A DNA stretch of 64,000 nucleotides, from positions 6,987,501 to 7,051,500 of the forward strand of contig NZ_CP130630.1 in assembly GCF_030551255.1 (NCBI RefSeq). Reading direction: 5' to 3'. The translations under genes were made by a program, and so were the position numbers. Below are positions 1 to 8,823 of this stretch, in pieces. Under the pieces are notes generated by a model. The model made no database searches. It was not told where the DNA came from and saw only the letters and a program-made list of their open reading frames with translations. The DNA is from Streptomyces sp. NL15-2K. Its GTDB lineage: Bacteria; Actinomycetota; Actinomycetes; Streptomycetales; Streptomycetaceae. Position 1 is the first letter of the stretch; each line of letters begins with the position of its first letter.

Positions 1-1
1 G

Positions 2-1600
2 TTGACCGCCGCGCTCTATGTGTCCGAGAGCGACCAGGCCGTCCTGCTCGCCCGCACCCGGGCGGAGGCGCGCGCGGCCGCCCGGATCAACCACTCCGCC
101 GTCGTCACCGTGCACGACGTGCTCGACCACGACGGCCGGCCGTGGATCGTGATGGAGCTGGTCGAGGGCCACTCGCTGGCCGACGCGGTCAAGGAGGAGG
201 GGCGCGTCGAGCCGACGGAGGCCGCGCGCATCGGGCTGTGGGTGCTGCGGGCGCTGCGCGCCGCACACGCCGCCGGCGTGCTGCACCGGGATGTGAAGCC
301 CGGCAACGTTCTCCTCTCGCGTGACCGGCGGGTTCTCCTGACCGACTTCGGCATCGCGCAGGTCGAGGGCGACACCGCCATCACCCGTACGGGAGAGATC
401 GTCGGCTCGGTCGACTACCTCGCCCCCGAGCGGATCCGCGGCCATGACCCGGGAGCGTCCTCCGACCTATGGGCGCTGGGCGCCACCCTCTACACGGCGG
501 TCGAGGGCAGGTCGCCCTTCCGCCGCACCACGCCCCTGAACACCATGCAGGCGGTCGTCGACGAGGAACCCGCCGAGCCGCGGTACGCCGGTCCGCTCGC
601 GCCGGTCATCGCCGCGCTGCTCCACAAGGATCCGGCCAGGCGGCCCGACGCGTCCGAGGCCGAGCAGATGCTCGCGGAGGCGGCGGAGGGACGGCGGCCG
701 AGCGCGGCGCAGGCGTATGTGGTGACCCACCATGTGGGACAGCTGGGCTCGCCGCGTGAGACGCAGACCCGCACCGGGCCGAACGCCGGGCCGAACGCGG
801 GCGCGCACACTCCGGCCACCGGCACGCCGTACCGCTCCGGGACCGGTCCGACCGGTCTGTCGGGTCCGCCGGGTCCGTCGGGTCCGTCGGGTCCGTCGGG
901 TCCGATCGTGACCGGTCCCGCGTACGCCCCCTCCGGTCGGCCCCCGTCCAAGCGCCGCCGCCTGCGCACGCTGGCCCTCGTCGTCGCCCTCGCGGCGATC
1001 ATCGGCGGCGGCACGGCCGTGGCGATGCAGCAGTGGGACGAGTCGCGGCAGAAGGAGGCCGGCGCGTCCGCCGCGCCGAGCCCCACACCGACGAGCGGGG
1101 ACGTGCAGAGCGCCGGGGGCGCCATTCCGGCCGACTGGCAGCGTCGCGTCGACCCCGTGGGCTTCAGCCTCTACCTGCCCAAGGGCTGGAAGCGGGAGGT
1201 CTACGGCGTCGAGGGCGACCTCACCCAGATCGACTACACACCGGACGGCGGCAAGCACTTCGTCCGTATCGCCGTCGACACCTCGCCGGACTACAACGAC
1301 CCGTACGCGCACCAGCTCGACCTGGAACAGCAGATCCAGGGGCTGCACAAGTACCAGCGTGTGAGCCTGGAGAAGGACCTCTACCGGGACCGCCAGGGGG
1401 CCCGGTGGGAGTACACGTGGACCGCGCTGGCGAAGGACCCGCCGTATCACCCCGGGCCGCGCCGGGCTGTGGACGAGACGTACATGTCCCGGGACGGCGT
1501 CGAGTACGCGATCTACATGTCCTCGCCCGCCAAGGACTGGCCGACCACACGCAAGCAGTTCAAGGCGGTGCTGCAGGGCTGGCAGGAGAAGGCGGGCTGA
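2..1600 (+). CDS. Receptor-type Ser/Thr protein kinase, 5' partial
   Basis: C-terminal 532 residues of a bacterial Hanks-type kinase. The window opens inside the N-lobe, so the glycine loop and catalytic Lys lie upstream and the true start is not visible. Seen: the catalytic loop HRDVKPGNVLL near residue 95, DFG near 115, the APE-equivalent LAPER near 140, a Pro/Gly-rich linker with tandem GPS units (about 840-905), one membrane segment near residues 322-342, and an extracellular domain of about 190 residues containing DWQRRVDPVGFSLYLPKGWK. The family phosphorylates cytosolic targets in response to an extracellular signal; the ligand is unknown. There are no PASTA repeats. Three related kinases follow on the same strand. 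Confidence 0.93.
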   Translation: MTAALYVSESDQAVLLARTRAEARAAARINHSAVVTVHDVLDHDGRPWIVMELVEGHSLADAVKEEGRVEPTEAARIGLWVLRALRAAHAAGVLHRDVKPGNVLLSRDRRVLLTDFGIAQVEGDTAITRTGEIVGSVDYLAPERIRGHDPGASSDLWALGATLYTAVEGRSPFRRTTPLNTMQAVVDEEPAEPRYAGPLAPVIAALLHKDPARRPDASEAEQMLAEAAEGRRPSAAQAYVVTHHVGQLGSPRETQTRTGPNAGPNAGAHTPATGTPYRSGTGPTGLSGPPGPSGPSGPSGPIVTGPAYAPSGRPPSKRRRLRTLALVVALAAIIGGGTAVAMQQWDESRQKEAGASAAPSPTPTSGDVQSAGGAIPADWQRRVDPVGFSLYLPKGWKREVYGVEGDLTQIDYTPDGGKHFVRIAVDTSPDYNDPYAHQLDLEQQIQGLHKYQRVSLEKDLYRDRQGARWEYTWTALAKDPPYHPGPRRAVDETYMSRDGVEYAIYMSSPAKDWPTTRKQFKAVLQGWQEKAG

Positions 1601-1681
1601 TCCCGCTCGTGTTGTGACGGTCCTCGTTTTGGCCGGTCGCCGCCCCGGAGGGGCCCCGTCCGGTGCGGCATGATGAGGCGC

Positions 1682-2965
1682 ATGGGGACCGAGGGGGACA
1701 ACGTCCGTGTGATCGCGGGCCGTTACCGGCTCGAGGTACGGCTCGGGCGCGGTGGTATGGGCGTGGTGTGGCGGGCGACCGACCAGCTGCTCGGCCGGCA
1801 GGTGGCGGTCAAGGAACTCCCCCTGGACGAGACCCTCTCCGCGGCCGAGGCCCGGCGGCAGCGCGACCGCACCCTGCGCGAGGCACGCGCGGTCGCCCAG
1901 TTGAGCCACCCGCACATCGTCGTCGTCCACGATGTCGTCGAGGACGACGAACGCCCGTACATCGTCATGGAGTTGATCAACGGCAGCTCGCTCGCCGACC
2001 GGATCGCCACCCGAGGCCCGGTCGACGCCGCCGAGGCCGCCCGGATCGGCATCGCCCTGCTGGGCGCGCTGGGCGCGGCGCACGCGGCCGGGGTCCTGCA
2101 CCGCGACCTCAAGCCCGCGAACGTCCTGATCGAGGACGGCACCCCCGGCGACGCCATCGACGGCACCGGCCGTATCGTCCTCACCGACTTCGGCATCGCC
2201 CAGGTCGCGGGCGCCACCACGCTCACCGAGAGCGGGTCCTTCGTCGGCTCGCCCGAGTACACCGCGCCCGAACGCATCTCCGGGGCCGGCACCGGACCCG
2301 AGTCCGACCTGTGGTCGCTCGGCGCGCTGCTGTGCACGGCTCTGAGCGGCGAATCGCCGTTCCGGCGTGACTCGTTGGGCGGCATCCTGCACGCGGTCGT
2401 GTCGGCCGAGGTACGGCCGCCCGCGCAGGCGGCGCCGATCCTCCCCGTCGTACGGGGCCTTCTCGAACGCGACCCGGACCGACGGCTCGACGCGGCACAG
2501 GCCGAGTGGATGCTGCGGGCCTTCCTGGACACGGGCCGTATGCCGAAACGGTTCGGTGCGAGGGACCGACGGGGGTACCCCCGGCGCGGGGCGCTGGTGA
2601 GCGCGTTGCTGGTCGCCGCGATGGCGGGGGCGGGCGTGTCCGCGCTGGCGCTGCTAATGGACCGGGACGGGGACGGGGGTGTGGTGCCCCCGAGTTCGCC
2701 GCCGGAGGCTTCCGTCAGTACGCCGAGCACGCCGAGCACGCCGAGCACGCCGAGTACGCCGAGCACGCCGAGCACGCCGAGCACGCCGAGTACGCCGAGT
2801 ACGCCGAGTACGCCGAGTACGCCGAGTAGCCCGGGTTCGCCCGGTACGCCGAGTTCGCCGACGCCCTCGGGTACGTCCCCCTCGCTCAGCCCCAGCACCA
2901 CCCCCAGCCCCAGCCCCAGCCCCAGCTCCAGTCCTTCCGGCCCTGCCTCCACGAACCACGCGTAA
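1682..2965 (+). CDS. Membrane Ser/Thr protein kinase with STP-repeat tail
   Basis: About 427 residues. The kinase domain is complete: glycine loop LGRGGMGVVW near residue 20, catalytic Lys in VAVKEL near 42, HRDLKPANVLI near 140, DFG near 168. One membrane segment lies near residues 304-326. The outside part is not a folded sensor but a tail of twelve STP tripeptides followed by Ser/Pro/Gly-rich sequence, so it more likely spans or contacts the wall than binds a small ligand (inference). No clear ribosome binding site is seen. ATG at 1682 is chosen because homology begins just after it; ATG 1670 and 1673 are alternatives. It is 81 bp downstream of the preceding kinase and probably in the same unit. 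Confidence 0.9.
   Translation: MGTEGDNVRVIAGRYRLEVRLGRGGMGVVWRATDQLLGRQVAVKELPLDETLSAAEARRQRDRTLREARAVAQLSHPHIVVVHDVVEDDERPYIVMELINGSSLADRIATRGPVDAAEAARIGIALLGALGAAHAAGVLHRDLKPANVLIEDGTPGDAIDGTGRIVLTDFGIAQVAGATTLTESGSFVGSPEYTAPERISGAGTGPESDLWSLGALLCTALSGESPFRRDSLGGILHAVVSAEVRPPAQAAPILPVVRGLLERDPDRRLDAAQAEWMLRAFLDTGRMPKRFGARDRRGYPRRGALVSALLVAAMAGAGVSALALLMDRDGDGGVVPPSSPPEASVSTPSTPSTPSTPSTPSTPSTPSTPSTPSTPSTPSTPSSPGSPGTPSSPTPSGTSPSLSPSTTPSPSPSPSSSPSGPASTNHA
2717..2824 (+). repeat. 9-bp tandem repeat (12 units, STP codons)
   Basis: Twelve in-frame AG(C/T)ACGCCG units encode Ser-Thr-Pro in the extracytoplasmic tail of the kinase at 1682. Units differ only at the Ser third base. Because the unit is nine bases, changes in copy number alter tail length without breaking the frame. 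Confidence 0.95.
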
Positions 2966-3045
2966 AGGGGAGATAAGCGGCAGTTCGAGTCACGGCTCTG
3001 TGACTGGAAAGCACCAGACCTGGAAGCGGAAGCGCTTGGCGCGAT

Positions 3046-4746
3046 ATGGATGAACCCATGAGCAGCAACGGGGGAGCCCCTTACGGGTCCGACGAACCAA
3101 CGAGTTTCGCTCTGCAACCGCCGAACCCGCCTGCGGCGATGCCGCACCCCAACAACCCGTACGCGACGCCCACACAGGTCGTCCCACCCCAGGTTCAGCC
3201 CCAACCCCGGCCCGAGCAGGACCCCGGCACCGGCCGACTGATAGCGGGTCGCTACCGGTTGCTCGCCAAGCTCGGGCACGGCGGCATGGGTACGGTGTGG
3301 CGGGCCAAGGACGAGACGGTGGACCGCGAGGTCGCCGTCAAGGAACCCCGCGTCCCGGACCATCTTCCTGAACGTGAACGTGCGAACGCCTTCGAGCGCA
3401 TGCGTCGGGAGGCTCGTGCGGCGGCCCGGCTCGACCACCCCGCCGTGGTCAACGTGCACGACGTGGCGGTCGTGGACGGCCAGCCGTGGATCGTGATGGA
3501 GCTGGTGCAGGGCCGTTCGCTGGGCGACGCGTTGCAGGAGGGCACCCTCGGGGCCCGGGAAGCGGCGAGAATCGGCCTGGAAGTGCTCGGCGCGCTGGAG
3601 GCCGCGCACGCGGCGGGCATCCTGCACCGTGACGTCAAGCCGGACAACGTCCTCCTCGGCCGCCACGACCGTGTCGTCCTCACCGACTTCGGCATCGCGC
3701 AGATCGAGGGCGAGACCAACCTGACCGACACCGGCGGTTTCGTCGGCTCGCCCGAATACATCGCGCCGGAGCGGGTGCTGGGCCAGCGCCCCGGCCCGGC
3801 GAGCGACCTCTGGTCCCTCGGTGTCGTCCTGTACGCGGCGACGGAGGGCGTCTCCCCGTTCCGCCGCAGCAACACCCCCGCCACCCTCCAGTCCGTCCTC
3901 AACGCCTCGCCCGCGCCGCCCGCCGCCGCGCAGGGCCCCCTCGCCGAGGCCATCAACGGCCTGCTCCAGAAGGATCCGGCGCGCCGCCCGAACGCCGCCC
4001 AGGTCCGTGACCTGCTGGAACGGACCGCGAACCCGCCGGCGCAGGCTCCCACACAGATCGTCCACACCGCCGGGCCCGGTGCCGTCAACGCCACCGCCAC
4101 TGCCACCGCCGCCGCCACCGGCATCCGGCTCGGCCGCAAGGCACTGCTCGGCCTCGGTGCCGCGGTCGTCGCCGCGGCGGTGGCGGCGTACCTGGTGATC
4201 GCGGATCCGTTCGCGGGACCGCTGCCCGACGGCTGGAAGACGAAGTCCGAGAGGGACGTCGCCGCCACGCTGGCGGTGCCCGCCGACTACCAGCGCTCGG
4301 TGCCCGACCGGGAGACCGACAAGGGCCACTGGGTGTCGTACACCGACTACAGCGGCAGCATCTGGATCGGCCTGACCCTGTACAAGAAGTCCGAGGACAC
4401 CGGCAGCAACATCGCGGGCTCCGCGGCCGCCGAGATGTACGACGACGACGCCGAGTTCAAGCAGAGCGGCAGCTACGAACTCGACATGCCCTCGGGCCCG
4501 AAGACGAAGACCGAGCCCAAGGACACCACGTACGAGGGCAAGAAGGCCGCCGAGACCAAGGTCGTCTACACCACCGACGACACCCAGGACCCCCGCCCCC
4601 GCGAGCTGAGGATCTTCTACTACAAGAGCTCCGCCGGCGACATGTACAAGCTCACCATCAGCTACCCGGGCAAGGGCGATTTCACGGAGCGGGGCCGCGA
4701 GGTGGCGCAGACGGCCATCGCGAACCTGGACGTCGACAAGCTGTAA
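3046..4746 (+). CDS. Receptor-type Ser/Thr protein kinase
   Basis: 566 residues. A Pro/Gln-rich N-terminal extension of about 65 residues precedes the kinase domain: glycine loop LGHGGMGTVW near 76, Lys in VAVKEP near 98, HRDVKPDNVLL near 194, DFG near 215, IAPER near 240. One membrane helix (about 365-385) leads to an extracellular domain of about 180 residues beginning LPDGWKTKSERDVAATL. That domain resembles the outside domains of the kinases at 2 and 7023 in size and in its Lys/Asp/Tyr-rich beta-type sequence. This suggests paralogous sensors that diverged after tandem duplication (inference). An in-frame ATG at 3058 is an alternative start; neither has a strong ribosome binding site. Confidence 0.93.
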   Translation: MDEPMSSNGGAPYGSDEPTSFALQPPNPPAAMPHPNNPYATPTQVVPPQVQPQPRPEQDPGTGRLIAGRYRLLAKLGHGGMGTVWRAKDETVDREVAVKEPRVPDHLPERERANAFERMRREARAAARLDHPAVVNVHDVAVVDGQPWIVMELVQGRSLGDALQEGTLGAREAARIGLEVLGALEAAHAAGILHRDVKPDNVLLGRHDRVVLTDFGIAQIEGETNLTDTGGFVGSPEYIAPERVLGQRPGPASDLWSLGVVLYAATEGVSPFRRSNTPATLQSVLNASPAPPAAAQGPLAEAINGLLQKDPARRPNAAQVRDLLERTANPPAQAPTQIVHTAGPGAVNATATATAAATGIRLGRKALLGLGAAVVAAAVAAYLVIADPFAGPLPDGWKTKSERDVAATLAVPADYQRSVPDRETDKGHWVSYTDYSGSIWIGLTLYKKSEDTGSNIAGSAAAEMYDDDAEFKQSGSYELDMPSGPKTKTEPKDTTYEGKKAAETKVVYTTDDTQDPRPRELRIFYYKSSAGDMYKLTISYPGKGDFTERGREVAQTAIANLDVDKL

Positions 4747-4812
4747 GAGACCTAGAGACCTAGAGACCTAGAGACCTAGAGACCTAAGAGACCTAAGAGA
4801 CCTAAGAGACCT
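4747..4812. repeat. Short tandem repeat GAGACCTA(A)
   Basis: Four to five 8-bp GAGACCTA units pass into three 9-bp GAGACCTAA units. The array fills the gap between the convergent kinase (ends 4746) and glycosyltransferase (ends 4823). No terminator-like hairpin is evident in the array. Confidence 0.9.
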
Positions 4813-4822
4813 TCACGGTCCG

Positions 4823-6814
4823 TCACTTCACCTTGCCGACCAGCGCCTTCACCAGCTCGGTCTTCGCCACCAGCAACGCGAACCGCTGCTTGCCTGCGTC
4901 CGGAGCGGGCTTGGCGTACCGGGGCATGCCCCGTCTGCGCCACTTGGCCGTGGCGAACCTCTCCGGGAGGGCGGGCAGCGGCACCGACCAGTCACCGAGC
5001 CGGAGTTCGCCGGTCCAGACACCCGTGGACAGCTCGGCGACGTCCACGCGGGCGGTGAAGAGGTCGGTGTGCGGGGTGCGTGCGGCGGGGACGACGGCTC
5101 TCTCGTCGCGGTCGTTCGTCAGTACGACGGTCAGGTCCCCGTCGGGATACGCGTCGAGCCCGCTGTGCCCGGTGACCACCAGCTGAGTGGGGTAACTGGC
5201 CGACCAGCGCAGCGAGTCCACGGCGAGACGCCGGGCCACCTTGTGCTTCTTCTCGCCCAGGTAGAGCGTGAAGTTGCCGTACGGCTTGGTGGTGTAGAGC
5301 GTGACCGCGCGCAGGCCGCCGGGCGTGGCGACGACACGCGTGCGTGCCGCCGGGGAGACGGCGTCGGACCGCTTGCTGCCGACGCGGGCCTCGCGGGAGA
5401 CGCTCTGGGCGCCGACGGCGAGGGAGATGTCCCACAGGCCGTCGACGAGGGGCCGGCCATCGGCAGCGGTGGTGATGTCGACCTCGGCCTCGAAGCCCGC
5501 GTTCTCGTACCGGAACCGCCCCCCGTCCTCGTCGGCACCCAGGCCGGGCGTCGCGGTGTGCGTGACGGGCAGCCGGTACTCGGTACCGCTGTCGCGCTCG
5601 CGCAGGACGAGTTCGGTGGTGACGTCGTGGGTCTCCACGCGGTGGAGGTGGGCGTGTCCGGCCAGCCGCAGGGCGGTGCCGCGGAGTTCGGCGCGAGTGA
5701 TGTGGTGGCGGACGCCGAGCTGGTCGGTGACGTCGTAGCAGCTGTCGGGGACGGCGTGGGCGGGGTCGCGGAGGAAGGGGTAGCGGGCGTAGGCACGGCC
5801 GTTGTCGCACAGGAGCGGGGCCGCCTGGAGGCGCTCCGGGTCCTCCTCGAAACGGATCAGTTCCAGCACCTCGTCGAGCATCCGGTGCCGGATGAGGTGC
5901 AGTCGCAGCCGGGACATGGCCGAGAGCCGCTCGTTCATTCCCTCGTGCCACAGCGGGGCGATGATCTCGGCGAGCCGGTCGAGGGCCTTCTCCTGGGTGG
6001 CACGGGATTCGTGCGGCAGGTAGTCGAGGAGCTGCTGCACCTCGACGGTCAGATGCCGGTGGGCCAGGTGGTCGCGGCCGGGGCCGGGCGGCACGTTCTC
6101 CAGAACCATGTCGATCACCCGCGGCAGGAACGTCAGCCGGGGCTCCGTGCCCCCGTTCCGCAAGGTGATGTTGCCGCTGTCCTCGCGCTCCACCCAGTAC
6201 AGGCAGTCGTAGTCGGCGAGGACCGAGATGCCGGACGCGTGGAAATAGGCCGGGCCCACGAAGAGCTGGTCCTCGCCGATACTCAGATCCGTGGGGAAGC
6301 GCAGCCCGAGCCGCTCCAGCAGCTCCCGGCGGAAGAGCTTCATCGGGTTGAGCGTCCAGTACACGCGCGAGGCGAAGACGTCCGTCTTCGGCTGGTCGCG
6401 CTGGAACATCGACTTGGGCGCGCCCCGGCCGCCGACGCCGATCATCTTGCCGAGGACGATGTCGGTGCCATTCTCCTCGGCCATGGCCACCATGCGCTCC
6501 AGGGCCTGGGGGCCCAGGTAGTCGTCGGCGTCGAGGAAGAAGACGAACTCGCCCCGAGCCTGGTCGAGTCCCTTGTTGCGCGGGTCCGACGGGCCGCCGG
6601 AGTTCTCCTGGTGGCTGACCGTCAGCAGACCCGGATGGACCTCGGACAGCCGGTCGAGCTCCTTCGCCGTGCCGTCGGTGGAACCGTCGTCGACGACGAT
6701 GACCTGTAACGCGTCCTGGCCGATGCTCTGTTCGGCGACAGAGGTGATGCAGCGCGTCACATAGGGCATCGCGTTGTAGGCGGCGATGATCACCGAAACG
6801 GTGGGGTCGGCCAT
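4823..6814 (-). CDS. Family 2 glycosyltransferase with large C-terminal extension
   Basis: 663 residues. The N-terminal GT-A fold of family GT2 is clear: VSVIIAAYNAMPYV at the start, the nucleotide-binding DDGSTDGT near residue 43, and the metal-binding FFLDADDYLG near residue 95. After about residue 330 comes a long region of beta-rich sequence like the C-terminal domains of polyol-phosphate (teichoic acid) glycosyltransferases of the TarS/TarP kind. A role in decorating a wall polymer is inferred. ATG 6814 is preferred over GTG 6820 because a GGAG lies nine bases upstream. There is no signal peptide, so it is probably a membrane-associated cytosolic enzyme. It lies on the opposite strand within the kinase cluster. 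Confidence 0.85.
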   Translation of the reverse strand: MADPTVSVIIAAYNAMPYVTRCITSVAEQSIGQDALQVIVVDDGSTDGTAKELDRLSEVHPGLLTVSHQENSGGPSDPRNKGLDQARGEFVFFLDADDYLGPQALERMVAMAEENGTDIVLGKMIGVGGRGAPKSMFQRDQPKTDVFASRVYWTLNPMKLFRRELLERLGLRFPTDLSIGEDQLFVGPAYFHASGISVLADYDCLYWVEREDSGNITLRNGGTEPRLTFLPRVIDMVLENVPPGPGRDHLAHRHLTVEVQQLLDYLPHESRATQEKALDRLAEIIAPLWHEGMNERLSAMSRLRLHLIRHRMLDEVLELIRFEEDPERLQAAPLLCDNGRAYARYPFLRDPAHAVPDSCYDVTDQLGVRHHITRAELRGTALRLAGHAHLHRVETHDVTTELVLRERDSGTEYRLPVTHTATPGLGADEDGGRFRYENAGFEAEVDITTAADGRPLVDGLWDISLAVGAQSVSREARVGSKRSDAVSPAARTRVVATPGGLRAVTLYTTKPYGNFTLYLGEKKHKVARRLAVDSLRWSASYPTQLVVTGHSGLDAYPDGDLTVVLTNDRDERAVVPAARTPHTDLFTARVDVAELSTGVWTGELRLGDWSVPLPALPERFATAKWRRRGMPRYAKPAPDAGKQRFALLVAKTELVKALVGKVK

Positions 6815-7022
6815 CGTCACGTTCTCCCAGGGCGCACCGAAAAGAAATGTGAAGATATCATGAGAAGTGCGTACATGCTGTGTTCAGCAGCCTTGTGGCG
6901 AGGGTCGCTGCCCCTGTTCATACGGAACGCCGCGCCCTGTCGTTCAAACGACAGCCGGCTCGGGCGCTCGTGACGCGGGCCCCGCGTCGACAACGAGCCG
7001 CCCCGCACGGTACTCATGGGAC

Positions 7023-8675
7023 ATGAGCAACGACGGGGACGGCGCGGACCCCAAGGGCGTGCTGCTCGACGGGCGCTACCGGCTGATCGAGCGCATAGGG
7101 GCCGGCGAGACGGGCACCGTCTGGCGGGCGCGTGACGAGCTCGTGGAGCGCGAAGTCGCCGTGAAGCAGCCGCGGTTGCCGGGTGATCCGGAGGACGAGG
7201 AGCACCGCCGCGCCGCCCACCGCCTCTACCGCGAGGCCCGCGCCGCCGCCCGCGTCCGCCATCCCGCCGCCGTCTCCATCCACGACGTCGTCGTCGAGGG
7301 GGAGGACGGACTCCCCTGGATCGTCATGGAGTTGATCCACGGCGAGTCCCTGCACGAAGCCCTCCGCCGCGGCCCGCTGCCGCCCGCGGAGGCCGCCCGC
7401 ATCGGCCTCGCCGCCCTCGGCGCCCTGCGCGCCGCGCACGCCGTCGGCATCGTGCACCGGGACATCAAACCAGCCAACGTCCTGCTCGGCGCCGATCGCC
7501 GGGTCGTCCTCACCGACTTCGGCATCGACCACGTCCAGGGCGAGGTCCAGGGCGAGGTCCAGGGCGAGGTCCAGGGCGAGGAATCCCTCACCGCCACCGG
7601 CGAGTTCGTCGGCTCGCTGGAGTTCGTCGCCCCCGAGCGGACGGCGGACACCGGCGCCGGCCCCGCCTCCGACCTGTGGTCCCTGGGCGTCCTGCTGTAC
7701 GCCGCCGTCGAAGGCGATTCCCCTTTCCGCCGTACGACAGCGGAGGCCACCCTCGCCGCGATAGTCGCCGCCGACCCGCCCGAGCCGAAGCGGTCCGGTC
7801 CCCTCGGACCGCTGATCACGGGGCTGTTGACGAAGGAACCCGAGCGGCGACCGGACGCGGAGGAGGTCGCGCGGGTACTGGAGGAGGTGGCCGGGGAGCG
7901 GGGCGAGGAGCAGGATGCGGAGGGCGCCGTACCGGAAAACGTGGCCGCCGATGTCGTACCCCCGCCCGATCCCGATCCCGATCCCGATTCCGATCCCGAT
8001 CCCGATCCCGATCCCGATCCCGATCCCGATCCCGATCCCGATCCCGATCCCGATTCCGATCCCGATTCCGATCTCGATTCCGACCCCGAGCCCACAACCG
8101 AGCCGTCGCAGACTCCCAGGCGCCGCACCCTCCTTCGCACGGCCGTCCCCTTCCTCGGCGTCCTTCTCGCCGGCGTCATATGGCTCGGCACCTCGTTCGC
8201 CGACGGCACGGCCGGACAGGACGGCTGGGTCGCCCACCGGGAGCAGGCGATGAGCACCGTCCTCTATCTCCCCCGGCACTACAGGTGGATGTCCGAGGTG
8301 GGCGAAGCGGGCGACGCGTCCCGTCTGGCCGTCTACAGCGACGGGAACGCGATCCAGGTCCATCTCACCGAGCGGGACAAGGCGCCCGGCTCTCCCATGA
8401 CCGAGGCGCGGGGAACGGCGAGGGGCTGGGAGGGACACGAGCGGACCACCGGCCAGTACACCCCGACCACATTCCACGGCCACGAGGCCGCCCTCTCCGA
8501 CGTCACCTACGACCCGCACGGCAGGCCGACCCGCGTGATGCGGCTGATCGTCCGCACCGACGACAGCCGTATGTACGAACTGCGCGTGGACATGCCCAAG
8601 GGAACGCCGGACGAGAAGAATGGCGCGGCGGTGTTCGAGACGGCCCGTGACCGGCTTGAGCTCGCAGACGACTGA
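7023..8675 (+). CDS. Receptor-type Ser/Thr protein kinase with repeat expansions
   Basis: 550 residues. Glycine loop IGAGETGTVW near 24, Lys in VAVKQP near 47, HRDIKPANVLL near 146, DFG near 166, VAPER near 202. The activation segment is unusual. Where its neighbours have a short DFGIAQVEGD stretch, this kinase has four VQGE units (residues about 171-186) before SLTATGEFVGS. An Asp-Pro/Asp-Ser array (about 315-354) links the kinase domain to the membrane helix (about 370-393). The extracellular domain of about 155 residues resembles those of the other kinases. ATG 7023 is chosen because the conserved domain starts about 17 residues later; the longer reading frame upstream looks non-coding. 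Confidence 0.92.
   Translation: MSNDGDGADPKGVLLDGRYRLIERIGAGETGTVWRARDELVEREVAVKQPRLPGDPEDEEHRRAAHRLYREARAAARVRHPAAVSIHDVVVEGEDGLPWIVMELIHGESLHEALRRGPLPPAEAARIGLAALGALRAAHAVGIVHRDIKPANVLLGADRRVVLTDFGIDHVQGEVQGEVQGEVQGEESLTATGEFVGSLEFVAPERTADTGAGPASDLWSLGVLLYAAVEGDSPFRRTTAEATLAAIVAADPPEPKRSGPLGPLITGLLTKEPERRPDAEEVARVLEEVAGERGEEQDAEGAVPENVAADVVPPPDPDPDPDSDPDPDPDPDPDPDPDPDPDPDSDPDSDLDSDPEPTTEPSQTPRRRTLLRTAVPFLGVLLAGVIWLGTSFADGTAGQDGWVAHREQAMSTVLYLPRHYRWMSEVGEAGDASRLAVYSDGNAIQVHLTERDKAPGSPMTEARGTARGWEGHERTTGQYTPTTFHGHEAALSDVTYDPHGRPTRVMRLIVRTDDSRMYELRVDMPKGTPDEKNGAAVFETARDRLELADD
7533..7580 (+). repeat. 12-bp tandem repeat in the kinase activation segment
   Basis: Four consecutive GTCCAGGGCGAG units encode VQGE four times directly after the DFG motif of the kinase at 7023. 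The repeat is in frame and identical at base level, which indicates recent expansion or homogenisation. Confidence 0.95.
7965..8084 (+). repeat. CCCGAT hexamer array (about 20 units)
   Basis: About twenty hexamers of CCCGAT, with some TCCGAT and CTCGAT variants, encode an alternating Pro-Asp/Ser-Asp rod in the kinase juxtamembrane linker. The unit is in frame, so length can vary without loss of the membrane helix. The encoded stretch is strongly acidic and should be extended. Confidence 0.95.
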
Positions 8676-8823
8676 GTCACAACCGGACCGCTGCCCACCG
8701 ACCCTGGTCAACGCCCTGATCAGCACGTTTGTTGCCAGTGACCACTGGCGCCCTGTGCGTACTCGGTGAATCCCTGTTACCGGCGGGTACCAAAAGTCTC
8801 CGCTCCGGCATACCCTGCGGCTC

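Noticed and set aside
467..2392. 641-codon open frame on the minus strand opposite the first two kinases
   Set aside because: Arg/Gly/His/Val-rich composition of a high-GC shadow frame; the + strand has unmistakable kinase motifs. The same holds for the long minus frames at 1723-4329, 7014-9017, 8677-10530, 55864-58560 and 61142-63487.
7965..8084. Possible CRISPR-like array
   Set aside because: The repeats are 6-bp units with no spacers, and encode Pro-Asp in frame within a kinase. The 29128-29351 array was rejected as CRISPR too: it has no unique spacers and no cas genes nearby.
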